64,000 bases of DNA, from contig NZ_JALJCJ010000006.1 of NCBI RefSeq assembly GCF_022899935.1, forward strand, positions 372,001 through 436,000, in the 5' to 3' direction. Under the pieces are notes generated by a model. The model was not told the origin of the DNA. It saw nothing but the letters and a program-made list of their open reading frames with translations, and searched no databases. Positions 35,110-43,601 of this stretch are shown here, piece by piece. The position numbers and the translations under genes were made by a program. The DNA comes from Shinella curvata. GTDB lineage: Bacteria; Pseudomonadota; Alphaproteobacteria; Rhizobiales; Rhizobiaceae. Numbering within the stretch: position 1 is the first letter of the stretch; each line of letters begins with the position of its first letter.

Positions 35110-36464
35110 CCGGCATCACCGAAACGCTCGCCCGCTATGCCGCCGACCTTGCCTATGCCGACCTGCCACCGGAAGTGCCGGTACGCGCCAAGCATCTGGC
35201 GATCGATCTTGTCGGCAGCATCGTCCGCGCAGGCAAGGAGGCGGATTCGACGCCCAGCATTCTCGGCATGCTGCAACGCCTCGGCCTCGATGCCCCCGGC
35301 ACTTCAACGGTTTTCGGCCTGCCACGCCGCTATGTTGCCGCGACGGCCACCTTGCTCAATGGCGCGCTCGGCCACTCGCTGGATTTCGACGACACCCATG
35401 CCGACAGTTCGCTGCATCCGAGCGCGCCGGTCGTCCCGGCAGCCTTTGCGGCGGCCGAGCTTGTCGGTGCGTCCGGCAAGGATCTGCTCGCCGCTATCGT
35501 TGCCGGTTATGAAGTCTGTTGCCGGCTTGGCAACGCGCTCGATCCCACGGCACACTACGCACGCGGGTTCCATCCCACCGCAACCGCCGGCACATTCGGC
35601 GCCGCCGCTGCTGCCAGCAAATTGCTCGGGCTCGATGCGGCGGGGATCGCCTCGGCCTTCGGCATTGCGGCGAGCCAGGCAGCCGGTTCGCTGCAATTTC
35701 TCGTCAACGGCGCCTGGAACAAGCGTTACCAGGTGGGCGCGGCCGCGATGAACGGTCTGATTGCTGCCACTCTCGCCAGCGAAGGGTTCATTGGCGCGGC
35801 CGATGCCATCGAAGGCAAACATGGCCTGCTCGTTGGCTACACCGACAATCCGCGCCCCAAACGGGCGGTCGCCGATCTCGGCACGGTCTATGAAACGATG
35901 AAAATCGGCATGAAACCCTATCCGGCCTGCCGCTACACCCATGCGGCCGTCGATGGCCTTCTGGCGCTGAAGCGCGAACACGGCTGGACGCCGGCCGATA
36001 TTCTGGGTGTGGACATCGGCCTGCACAAGAACGGCATCGTGCTGACGGGCGCGCCGCTCGAGGATAAGCGACGGCCGAAAACCGTGGTCGATGGCCAGTT
36101 CTCCATGCCGTTTGCCGCTGCGGTCGCGCTCTATCAGGGCAGTTTCAGCTGGGATGATTACGCGCTGCTCGGCAACTCTGATATCGAAGCCATCGCGGCC
36201 CGTGTCGATGTTCGCCGCGAGGAGCAGCTCGAGGGCCTGCGCCACCCCTTTGGCGCCCGAATTGCGGTGCGCACAGCGGCAGGCACGGTCGAACGCAGCA
36301 TTCCCGATCCATCCGGCGAGCCGGACTCCTTCCCTGCAAGGCCCGAGATCGAAGCGAAATTCATGACCTTGACGACGCCGGTTCTCGGCAATGCGGCGTC
36401 GTCTCTGTTCTCACGGCTGGAGGGCATTGAGGCACTGCGGAATATCAGGGAAATCATCGCCTAA
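35106..36464 (+). CDS. MmgE/PrpD family protein
   Basis: The 452-residue protein belongs to the family of 2-methylcitrate dehydratase and cis-aconitate decarboxylase (LNGALGHSLDFDDTHADSSLHPSAP, then FGIAASQAAGSLQF). The Pseudomonas itaconate cluster also contains a PrpD-type gene of unclear role. It might make itaconate from, or interconvert it with, related tricarboxylates, but that is inference. It is coupled to the lyase gene upstream. Confidence 0.85.
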   Translation: MTGITETLARYAADLAYADLPPEVPVRAKHLAIDLVGSIVRAGKEADSTPSILGMLQRLGLDAPGTSTVFGLPRRYVAATATLLNGALGHSLDFDDTHADSSLHPSAPVVPAAFAAAELVGASGKDLLAAIVAGYEVCCRLGNALDPTAHYARGFHPTATAGTFGAAAAASKLLGLDAAGIASAFGIAASQAAGSLQFLVNGAWNKRYQVGAAAMNGLIAATLASEGFIGAADAIEGKHGLLVGYTDNPRPKRAVADLGTVYETMKIGMKPYPACRYTHAAVDGLLALKREHGWTPADILGVDIGLHKNGIVLTGAPLEDKRRPKTVVDGQFSMPFAAAVALYQGSFSWDDYALLGNSDIEAIAARVDVRREEQLEGLRHPFGARIAVRTAAGTVERSIPDPSGEPDSFPARPEIEAKFMTLTTPVLGNAASSLFSRLEGIEALRNIREIIA

Positions 36465-36569
36465 GTCATCTCTTTTCTATATGGAGAACCTCACCAATCT
36501 GTATTTGTAGTTATAACATGGAACTCCTAAAGTTTGGCTCGCCCTCCCTTCCTATCGAAAGGAAAAGAC

Positions 36570-37724
36570 GTGCCGATTCAAGACTATGCCGAGATCCGCG
36601 ACGAAGTTTCCAAGCTGTGTGCGGGGTTTCCCGGCGAATATTGGCAGAAGCTGGAGCGGGACGGCGCCTATCCGGCCGAGTTCGTCGCGGCATTGACAGA
36701 GGCCGGCTATCTTTCGGCGCTGATCCCCGAGGAATTCGGCGGTTCTGGCCTACCGCTTTCCGCGGCGGCGGCCATTCTCGAGGAAATCCAGCGCTCCGGG
36801 TGCAACGGCGGCGCCTGCCATGCGCAGATGTATATCATGGGCGCGATCCTGCGGCATGGCAGCGATGCCCAGAAGCAGAAATACCTGCCGAAGATCGCCA
36901 CTGGTGAACTGCGCCTGCAGGCCTTCGGCGTCACCGAGCCTTCGAGCGGGACCGACACGACCTCGCTCAAGACCTTCGCCCGGCGAGAAGGCGATCACTA
37001 TGTCATCAACGGCCAGAAGATCTGGACATCGCGCGCCGAATATTCCGACCTGATGCTACTTTTGGCGCGCACCACGCCAAAGGAGCAGGCGGCGAAGAAG
37101 ACCGATGGGCTTTCGGTATTCATCCTGGACATGCAGGAGGCTCGCAACGCCGGCATGACCATCCGGCCGATCCGCACCATGATGAACCATGCCACGACCG
37201 AAGTGTTCTTCGACAATGTGAAGGTGCCAGCGGAAAATCTGCTGGGGGAGGAAGGCAAGGGGTTCCGATACATTCTGTCGGGCATGAATGCCGAACGCAT
37301 CCTTATCGCCGCCGAATGCGTCGGCGATGCGAAGTGGTTTATCCGCAAGGCAAGCGATTACTCAAAGGAGCGCATCGTCTTTGGTCGGCCTATCGGCCAG
37401 AACCAGGGCGTGCAGTTCCCCATCGCCCGCGCCTATTCGCAGATGCGCGCGGCCGAACTGATGGTGCGGGAAGCAGCCCGACTTTACGAGCAGGGAGAAA
37501 ATTGCGGCGAGGAGGCAAACATAGCCAAAATGCTGGCGGCCGAGGCCTCCTGGGCGGCGGCCGAGGCCTGCGTGCAGACCCATGGCGGCTTTGCCTTCGC
37601 GGAGGAATACGACGTCGAACGCAAGTTCCGCGAAACCCGTCTCTATCAGGTGGCGCCGATTTCCACCAATCTGATCCTCAGCTTCATCTCCGAGCATGTG
37701 CTCGGCATGCCTCGATCCTATTGA
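36570..37724 (+). CDS. Acyl-CoA dehydrogenase
   Basis: The 384-residue flavoenzyme has FGVTEPSSGTDTTS and the YVINGQKIWTSRAE strand of the ACAD fold, and C-terminal THGGFAFAEEYDVERKFRE with the usual catalytic-base region. I start at GTG 36570-36572, which has AAAGGAA 5 bp upstream; an in-frame TTG at 36534 lacks a site. It would oxidise a branched acyl-CoA. A homologue accompanies the itaconate genes in Pseudomonas, with no agreed role. Confidence 0.88.
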   Translation: MPIQDYAEIRDEVSKLCAGFPGEYWQKLERDGAYPAEFVAALTEAGYLSALIPEEFGGSGLPLSAAAAILEEIQRSGCNGGACHAQMYIMGAILRHGSDAQKQKYLPKIATGELRLQAFGVTEPSSGTDTTSLKTFARREGDHYVINGQKIWTSRAEYSDLMLLLARTTPKEQAAKKTDGLSVFILDMQEARNAGMTIRPIRTMMNHATTEVFFDNVKVPAENLLGEEGKGFRYILSGMNAERILIAAECVGDAKWFIRKASDYSKERIVFGRPIGQNQGVQFPIARAYSQMRAAELMVREAARLYEQGENCGEEANIAKMLAAEASWAAAEACVQTHGGFAFAEEYDVERKFRETRLYQVAPISTNLILSFISEHVLGMPRSY

Positions 37725-37736
37725 AAGATACTTTCG

Positions 37737-38576
37737 ATGACCGAAGTCGACATCGACTACCTCAGAAGCTGGATCGGCCGCGAGCGCAGCGTCAGCGACA
37801 TCATCACGCCGCGCCTTGCCGCGAGCCTTGATGCTGTTCTCGACATCGACCGGGCGGCGAGCCCGGGCGCGCCGGCGCCGATCGGCATTCACTGGTGCCT
37901 CGCTCCCGATATCGTGCCGATGCGCAGCATCGGCGCGGACGGCCACCCGGCTCGTGGCAACTTCCTGCCGCCCGTACCGTTTCCAAGGCGCATGTGGGCC
38001 GGCGGAGAATTGACGTTTCTCGATGATTTCCGCATTGGCGATGATGTTTCGCGCGTCTCGACCGTCGAAAACGTCCAGTTGAAAACCGGCCGCAGCGGCA
38101 ACTTGATTTTCGTCACGGTGCGGCATCGCTATGCAACGTCCCGTGGCCCGGCGCTCGATGAAAGACAGGATATTGTCTACAGGGAGCTTGAAAGCACGCC
38201 GCGCGTTCCCGAGCACACCCCTGCCCTCAAGGTTGGCGATCAGACGCGGCATGTCGAGGCAAGCCCGGTGCTGCTCTTCCGTTACTCGGCCATTACCTTC
38301 AACGGCCATCGCATTCACTACGATGAGCCTTATGTCACGGGTGAAGAAGGTTATCCGGGCCTGATCTTTCATGGCCCGTTGCAGGCGACGCTTCTTCTCG
38401 GTCTTGCGAGCGAACATCGCAACGGCGGCTCGCCTCAAACCTTCGCATTTCGCGCGACCCGGCCGCTTTTCAGCGGCGGAAGGATTTCGCTTCATGCCAT
38501 TTCAAAAGAGGCCCAAACTTCCACTTGGATCGCAGATCAGCATGGCATCGTGACAATGGAAGCCGTCGCGTCCTAG
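37737..38576 (+). CDS. ich: MaoC/FAS1-like acyl-CoA hydratase, probable itaconyl-CoA hydratase
   Basis: The 279-residue double-hotdog protein has an N-terminal FAS1-like dehydratase domain and, in the second half, the hydratase-2 motif YSAITFNGHRIHYDEPY. Length and layout match itaconyl-CoA hydratase (and mesaconyl-C4-CoA hydratase), which makes citramalyl-CoA for the lyase encoded upstream. It follows the acyl-CoA dehydrogenase by 12 bp. Confidence 0.8.
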   Translation: MTEVDIDYLRSWIGRERSVSDIITPRLAASLDAVLDIDRAASPGAPAPIGIHWCLAPDIVPMRSIGADGHPARGNFLPPVPFPRRMWAGGELTFLDDFRIGDDVSRVSTVENVQLKTGRSGNLIFVTVRHRYATSRGPALDERQDIVYRELESTPRVPEHTPALKVGDQTRHVEASPVLLFRYSAITFNGHRIHYDEPYVTGEEGYPGLIFHGPLQATLLLGLASEHRNGGSPQTFAFRATRPLFSGGRISLHAISKEAQTSTWIADQHGIVTMEAVAS

Positions 38577-39337
38577 GCTCCGGCTCGGCCGGATGCTCCA
38601 CGAGGATACGGAACACGCGATGTGGATTAAGAAGCGCCTCAAGGAATTCCGTATTCTTCGAAACTCATCCCGAGGTTCCCCACGACGCTTGAAGAAACGG
38701 ACGAGCTGAAGTCTTCATGCGTGGCCCCCTGCTGGTGGTGAAAGCCGGTGCTCCCTGCGGATTATCAGCGCCACATCGAGGCAGCGCGCCGGACGTTGTG
38801 CAGACATTCGCGCTAGAGAGTACTCAACGTGCACACCAGAGGCGGCAGTCTCACTATCTTGGGAAACTGGCACGACCATTGGTCCGAGTGAACGAAGGTG
38901 ACGAATTCAGATTGAAGCCTGGGAGCTTAATGGACTGGGGAAAGCACAGTTCGCTCCGAAGGCGGCATGGCGATGAATGATGTCTGGCAAGGCATTGCCG
39001 TCGAAGGCTCAAGAGGACTTATCAGGTTTTCCCGGGTGCCGGGCATCAGCGTCTGGCAATGGGACGAAGCGCCATTTCAGATTGCCGATCGAAATCCGGC
39101 AGCCCCGAATGCCATTCGGGTACGTTGGCCCCAACCCTGATTGTACGGTCGGGAGATGCTGAGCGATCTTGGACATAACGATCGTACTGGCGACCCCAAG
39201 GATCAAAGATAGCTGTCGCCTCTGATCTTTCATTTTAGCGCGAAGGCGTGTGAGCCGATTGGGCCATTGCCGTGGCCATCGACAGTATCTGTAACAACAC
39301 CCGCTTGATTTTGCGGGGCAACACCATTGCCGCCAGA
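38577..39337. other. 761-bp region with no convincing gene
   Basis: Several short frames occur on both strands (for example 38717-38980 plus and 39009-39401 minus), but none has a ribosome site together with a recognisable fold. The base composition is more even than in the neighbouring coding DNA. It may be decayed gene or mobile-element DNA, but I see no terminal repeats and no transposase signature. Confidence 0.45.
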
Positions 39338-39784
39338 CTATCCGTTGGCCGAACGATAGCGGAGATGGATAAGCGGATAGGGGCGGCCCTGTCCGTCGCA
39401 CTCGGAACGTCCCGTGCGCTCGAATCCGATTGCCTCATAGAATGCCAGCGCGCCGAGGTTCTGCTCGTTTACGTCGGTCGTCAGGTTCGGCGCCGCCACC
39501 AGGGCCGCCTGAATCAGCGATTTTCCGATACCCTTGCCGTGGCAAGCCGGATCGACGAAGAGCGCCTCCATATGTCCATTGTCGAGGTACATAAGGGCGA
39601 GCGGAGTATCGTTCTGGTCCACGGCAAGGTGAAGCGTGGTCTGGGGGAAGAATGCCGACACCTCGGCGTCTATCGCGGCGCGGTCTTCCGGTGTCAGAAA
39701 TGCATGGGTGGCGTCGACGGCCCGCCGCCAGATTTCCACGGCAGCAGCCATGTCCTTGGACGTCGAAAGGCGAATGTTGTGCAT
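39338..39784 (-). CDS. GNAT-family N-acetyltransferase
   Basis: The 148-residue protein has the acetyl-CoA-binding motif A region ALFVDPACHGKGIGKSLIQ (about residues 88-106) and the N-terminal MHNIRLSTSKDMAAAVEIWRRAV of YjaB/YafP-like GNATs. The start at 39782-39784 has GGAGG at 39788-39792; the reading frame reaches further to 39847 without need. The acceptor substrate is unknown. Confidence 0.87.
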   Translation of the reverse strand: MHNIRLSTSKDMAAAVEIWRRAVDATHAFLTPEDRAAIDAEVSAFFPQTTLHLAVDQNDTPLALMYLDNGHMEALFVDPACHGKGIGKSLIQAALVAAPNLTTDVNEQNLGALAFYEAIGFERTGRSECDGQGRPYPLIHLRYRSANG

Positions 39785-39860
39785 GTGGCCTCCTACCATT
39801 GCCGGCCTCTGGCGGCTAGCACTATCGTCATCGGACCTGTGCATCACACGCGGATGCCAT

Positions 39861-40385
39861 TCAAAGCTGATAGTGGAGCCGCACGCAGCCCTTATCTATC
39901 GCTGTGGCGCTGATCAATGTCGGGCTTGCCTTGAACCCGGTCAGCGGAAACAGCGGCAGGCCGGAGCCGATGATCTCCGGAATGACATAGATCTCGATCT
40001 CGTCCAGGGCGCCGCGCTCCATGAACGCCATCTGCAACTGCCCACCGCCCAGCATCCAGACATCGCCATCCTCGAGCGCGCGCAGTTCGGTGACCAGACC
40101 ATCGACATTGCTGCGGGTTTCAAGAGGCCCTTTGGGATTCTCGATCGGACGAGACGTGACGACGATGACCCGCTGCTCGCTATAGGCCCAAGGACTGTCC
40201 TCATTCGCGATGAAGTCGTAGGTGCCACGGCCCATAACGACGGTACGGATACGCTTGATGAACCGTCTGTAGTCGTGCTCTCCTAAATCCATGTCATCGT
40301 ATTTGAACAGCCAATCGAGGGACCCCTCCCCTGACACAATCATCCCGTCCAGGCTCGCCGCTATGTATCCCAGAATCCTTGCCAT
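39861..40385 (-). CDS. Dihydrofolate reductase / RibD C-terminal family protein
   Basis: The 174-residue protein has the RibD-C/DHFR-like start MARILGYIAASLDGMIVSGEGSLDW and the VVMGRGTYDF and VWMLGGGQLQMAF motifs common to YyaP/YwjB-type reductases. The physiological reaction is not known. It is divergent from a TetR gene across a 46-bp spacer holding a palindrome, so it is probably the target of that repressor. Confidence 0.85.
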   Translation of the reverse strand: MARILGYIAASLDGMIVSGEGSLDWLFKYDDMDLGEHDYRRFIKRIRTVVMGRGTYDFIANEDSPWAYSEQRVIVVTSRPIENPKGPLETRSNVDGLVTELRALEDGDVWMLGGGQLQMAFMERGALDEIEIYVIPEIIGSGLPLFPLTGFKASPTLISATAIDKGCVRLHYQL

Positions 40386-40409
40386 GCAGGCCACCCTTGA
40401 TTAATAACC

Positions 40410-40421
40410 AAACATATGTTT
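40410..40421. promoter_or_regulatory. Palindromic operator AAACATATGTTT
   Basis: This perfect 12-bp palindrome lies midway between the divergent RibD-like and TetR genes, 10 bp before the tetR start codon. It is the kind of site through which a TetR protein represses both itself and its neighbour. Confidence 0.55.
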
Positions 40422-40431
40422 ATATAAATAG

Positions 40432-40989
40432 ATGCCAAGACACAAGACCGTTTCCGACGAGCAGGTGCTCGACATCCTTCTCGTCACCATCACTGAAGTT
40501 GGACCTGACGCCCTGACCTTTGCTCTCGCTGCAAAGGCATGCGGGCTTTCCCCCGCAACACTCGTCCAGCGCCATGGAGATCGATCGAGGCTCGTGGAAG
40601 CGGTTTTGTTGCGAGCTTGGGATCGGCTTCAAACCGCCACGGAGCTGGCTGATCGCGAAGAACCGGCAACACCGGAAGGCGCTGTCGGTCTGCTCATGCG
40701 GCTTATGTCGCCGGAGGACGCCGAGCGCAACGCAAGCGACGGATTGCTGCTGTTGAGAGAAGACATACGTAATCCCGTTCTTCGCGCCAGAGGTTCAGCA
40801 TGGGGACAGACACTCGCCCTTGCTTTGGGCAGGCGGCTTTCGACCGATGCAAACAAGGCACAGGAGCTGGGTTGGGAGATGGCGGCCGTGTGGCAGGGAG
40901 CGCACACTTGGTGGGCCTTCAGACGAAACGGAACAGCAGAGCAGGCAATCGGCCATATGTTGCGGGTATGGCTAGCATCGAAACGATAG
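40432..40989 (+). CDS. TetR-family transcriptional regulator
   Basis: The 185-residue protein has an N-terminal helix-turn-helix domain (VLDILLVTITEVGPDALTFALAAKACGLSPATLVQRHGDRSRLVEAVLLRAW) divided by a canonical turn at GLSPATL, written out here only to show its borders VLDILLVTI and VEAVLLRAW. The C-terminal half is a helical effector domain with tryptophans near the end. The ligand is unknown. It likely controls the divergent RibD-like reductase. Confidence 0.85.
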   Translation: MPRHKTVSDEQVLDILLVTITEVGPDALTFALAAKACGLSPATLVQRHGDRSRLVEAVLLRAWDRLQTATELADREEPATPEGAVGLLMRLMSPEDAERNASDGLLLLREDIRNPVLRARGSAWGQTLALALGRRLSTDANKAQELGWEMAAVWQGAHTWWAFRRNGTAEQAIGHMLRVWLASKR

Positions 40990-41560
40990 TTCGCATGCCG
41001 GTCGTCCGATCGACTTTGCTTGCTATCGCCTGAGCAATGGCGACTTGCCCGCGTCCGTCCATGACGGATGCGATGTGATCCAAAAACTCACCTGCCCGCG
41101 CGTGAAATCATCTGGCATCTCCACGCGTCCAGAATGGCCTTGGTCATCCGCGCGTAAGCGCACGCCGCGGGCATGGAGAAACCAAACTCCGTGAAGTTGC
41201 CGCAGACAGCGGCACCTTCCAGAAATCGCCTGTCGTTTAAAGCGTTCGTTTCTTCGATGTGTGCATCCCTGCAACGACCCGGCACCATCCCTGACCAGTC
41301 CGCGGATGACATGCCGGCCGATTTGGCCGGTCCTACCCAGGACAACATACATCGTGATCTCTGTTTCCGAATGCGCTCACACAAGGCGGACAACCAACCA
41401 TGCTCCACCGCGATCGTCCAATGCCGACGAGTTGCTTGCCGACTGGTTGTTTTAAAAAAGACAGCGAGGGCGTGCAGGCGCCAGATGATACAGCAGCCGG
41501 GATGGTTATTTACTATAAATTGTGCTACTTAACCAACCAATCGCAATGGGGGCAAAAGGC
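40990..41560. other. 571-bp interval holding only the NmrA-like remnant
   Basis: Besides the remnant at 41088-41352 I see no intact gene between the tetR stop and the metallo-beta-lactamase gene. The last 100 bp are AT-rich (TTTACTATAAATTG near 41509) and probably carry the promoter of the downstream gene. Confidence 0.45.
41088..41352 (-). pseudogene. Remnant of an NmrA-like NAD(P)-binding protein
   Basis: The start MYVVLGRTGQIGRHVIRGLV is the glycine-rich Rossmann opening of NmrA/atypical SDR proteins. After about 25 codons the family resemblance ends, and a different minus-strand frame carries a plausible helix region (ARMTKAILDAW). The total is far shorter than the ~280 residues of the family, so the copy looks deleted and frameshifted. 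Only the N-terminal part is recognised with assurance. Confidence 0.5.
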
Positions 41561-43222
41561 ATGCCTATTCAGGAGAATGCGATTGCATTTATCGACGACT
41601 GCAACGGCAAATACCAGATGATGGCGAAGGTTCTTGGAAAGGAACCGCCGGTCAAGGGACGGCGCAAGCGCGAAACCTGGGAAAAGGCCGCCATGGTGTG
41701 GGGCGATGTCGTCTTCGTCCGCAAGCTTGCCGGAAGCAAGGCAGAGGTTTCTGCAAAGGGCCATGTTCTCGAGATACCGAAGGCTCGCCTGACCGATCAG
41801 CCCATTCTCAACATATGGCAGATCGATGTCGGACAGGGCGATGCGAGCCTCATTCGCTTTCCCGATGGGAGATGGGCAGCCATCGATCTTGGCCCGGCGC
41901 GTAGCGGCTTCATCAACACCAACAGTGGCAGAACAGCGGTGGACTTCATGGCCTGGATGGCCTTCGAGGATCACGGCTGGATGTTCCACGGTGCGGAGAA
42001 TGCTGGCCGCACATTCCATTTCGACTGGATCGCGTTTACGCATCCCGACGAAGACCATATCGGAGCCGGCAAACAGTTCGCCGACATGCTCGGCAAATAT
42101 TGGAGCGTGGGAACCGTTTATCACAACGGCATGGGCCGGTTCGATGGAACGCCACGGGAGTGGGCGCCTTCAGCCACCGGAATGTCGCAGCTCGGCGAAA
42201 TCGTCGGCGACGACGAAGGCGAGCTCTATCTGAACACGCTCATCGACACATTCGACGATGTCGACGCTTACGAGAAACCCGCCGCCCGACGGCCGTGGAA
42301 GCTTTCAGGCAACTGGGCAAACATTCTCAAGAAACTACGCGACCACCGCGGACGCAACGTGGCGGCGCTTGGAAGGTTATCCGACAAATCCACCAACCCA
42401 GCGCTTGGCTCGGCACCCGTATCGGTCAAGGTTCTGGGCCCGATAGAAAGCACCATCCCTGGCCGTGGCATGGCGGGCCTGCGCTATCTCGATGAGAACG
42501 CGACGAGCGGTTTTTATAATCTCGGCTCGCCGTCACTGTCTAGAAACGGCCACTCCGTCGTACTGCGTTTAGATTTCAATGATGTCCGGGTCCTCATGAC
42601 CGGCGACCTCAATTTTCGCTCGCAAGCCCTTCTCTTGAAGCGATGGGGTGCCGGTGAGTTCGCCTGCCATGTCGGCAAGGCGTGCCATCACGGTTCCGAT
42701 GACATCTCATGGAAGTTCCTCAAAGCCATGTCGCCGATCGCGACGCTCTATTCGAGTGGGGACCAGGAGACGCATGTTCATCCAAGAGCACTCGTTCTGG
42801 GCATGACGGGAGCATTCGCACCCCGCCTCAAATGGAACCGGCCTTTGCCGGGCGGCGGGGTCGAGACCGTCAAGCAGAGTTTTGCAGGACATAGCGAAGA
42901 AGAACTCTTTGCGCCTCTGCTCTATTCAACCGAGCTCTCGCGATCTGTCGCCATGCGCGCCGGGTTCAAGGCATTCACACGCACTGCGGGGTCTGACGGC
43001 ACGCCAGTGCATACCCTGGTGGACAACTGCTGGCTGGCAACAGACGACAAGGGTCCATTTCTACGCCTCGGGGATACCCGCGTTGTCGAGAACCTCACCT
43101 ATGGGCTCATCAACATCCGAACCGACGGAAAGACAGTTGTCATCGCCGTGCTGGAGGAGTCCGCAAAAAATCCAGCCTTCCACGTCGAGGTCTTCACACC
43201 ATCCGAACTGGAAGAGATTTAG
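41561..43222 (+). CDS. Solitary ComEC/Rec2-like metallo-beta-lactamase-fold hydrolase
   Basis: The 553-residue soluble protein has the ComEC-type beginning WQIDVGQGDASLIRFPDG, the metal motif THPDEDHIG (H-x-D-x-D-H), LMTGDLNF and ACHHGSDD. It lacks the membrane channel of ComEC and any signal peptide, so it probably acts in the cytoplasm as a nuclease or phosphoesterase. The ~90-residue N-terminal part and the ~150-residue C-terminal part have no family I recognise. I start at ATG 41561 (GGGGG 8 bp upstream); ATG 41546 in the same frame is possible. There is no partner gene nearby. Confidence 0.8.
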   Translation: MPIQENAIAFIDDCNGKYQMMAKVLGKEPPVKGRRKRETWEKAAMVWGDVVFVRKLAGSKAEVSAKGHVLEIPKARLTDQPILNIWQIDVGQGDASLIRFPDGRWAAIDLGPARSGFINTNSGRTAVDFMAWMAFEDHGWMFHGAENAGRTFHFDWIAFTHPDEDHIGAGKQFADMLGKYWSVGTVYHNGMGRFDGTPREWAPSATGMSQLGEIVGDDEGELYLNTLIDTFDDVDAYEKPAARRPWKLSGNWANILKKLRDHRGRNVAALGRLSDKSTNPALGSAPVSVKVLGPIESTIPGRGMAGLRYLDENATSGFYNLGSPSLSRNGHSVVLRLDFNDVRVLMTGDLNFRSQALLLKRWGAGEFACHVGKACHHGSDDISWKFLKAMSPIATLYSSGDQETHVHPRALVLGMTGAFAPRLKWNRPLPGGGVETVKQSFAGHSEEELFAPLLYSTELSRSVAMRAGFKAFTRTAGSDGTPVHTLVDNCWLATDDKGPFLRLGDTRVVENLTYGLINIRTDGKTVVIAVLEESAKNPAFHVEVFTPSELEEI

Positions 43223-43601
43223 CAGCAGGGAAGCGGCCAGACGACGACAAGGGTCGCCTGGCAGCGCTCAAGGAGCAAAAAACGGCTGGAGTTGCGACCC
43301 CCATGATCTCGCAGCAACTACAGATGCCTAACGTCTGGTGCGGAAAATCAGGTGATCGCCCTGGCGAAGATTGAACCTGTGCGGTCGCCGCAATGGCGCG
43401 GGCCTTGGAGGGGCGGTTTACCGCACGGCGTCTTGCCCCTCCTCGCGCAATAAATACATGGTCCTTCCATGCACGACGCTGAGCCCCGAGCAATAAACTT
43501 GCTGCAGAGCCTCACCTGATCGAAGTCCCGTCCACGTCCCAGAGGAGCAGACCTTCCCTGTTGGCACGGCTCTGACCAGAACCCGTGAGCCTTCCCATGG
43601 C
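43223..43601. other. 379-bp convergent intergenic region
   Basis: It lies between two converging genes. No intact reading frame with a ribosome site is seen, and no obvious U-tailed terminator could be named by eye. Short frames on both strands have no family likeness. Confidence 0.45.

Noticed and set aside
38577-39337. Possible insertion-sequence remnant
   Set aside because: No terminal inverted repeats, target duplications or transposase motif could be found by eye.
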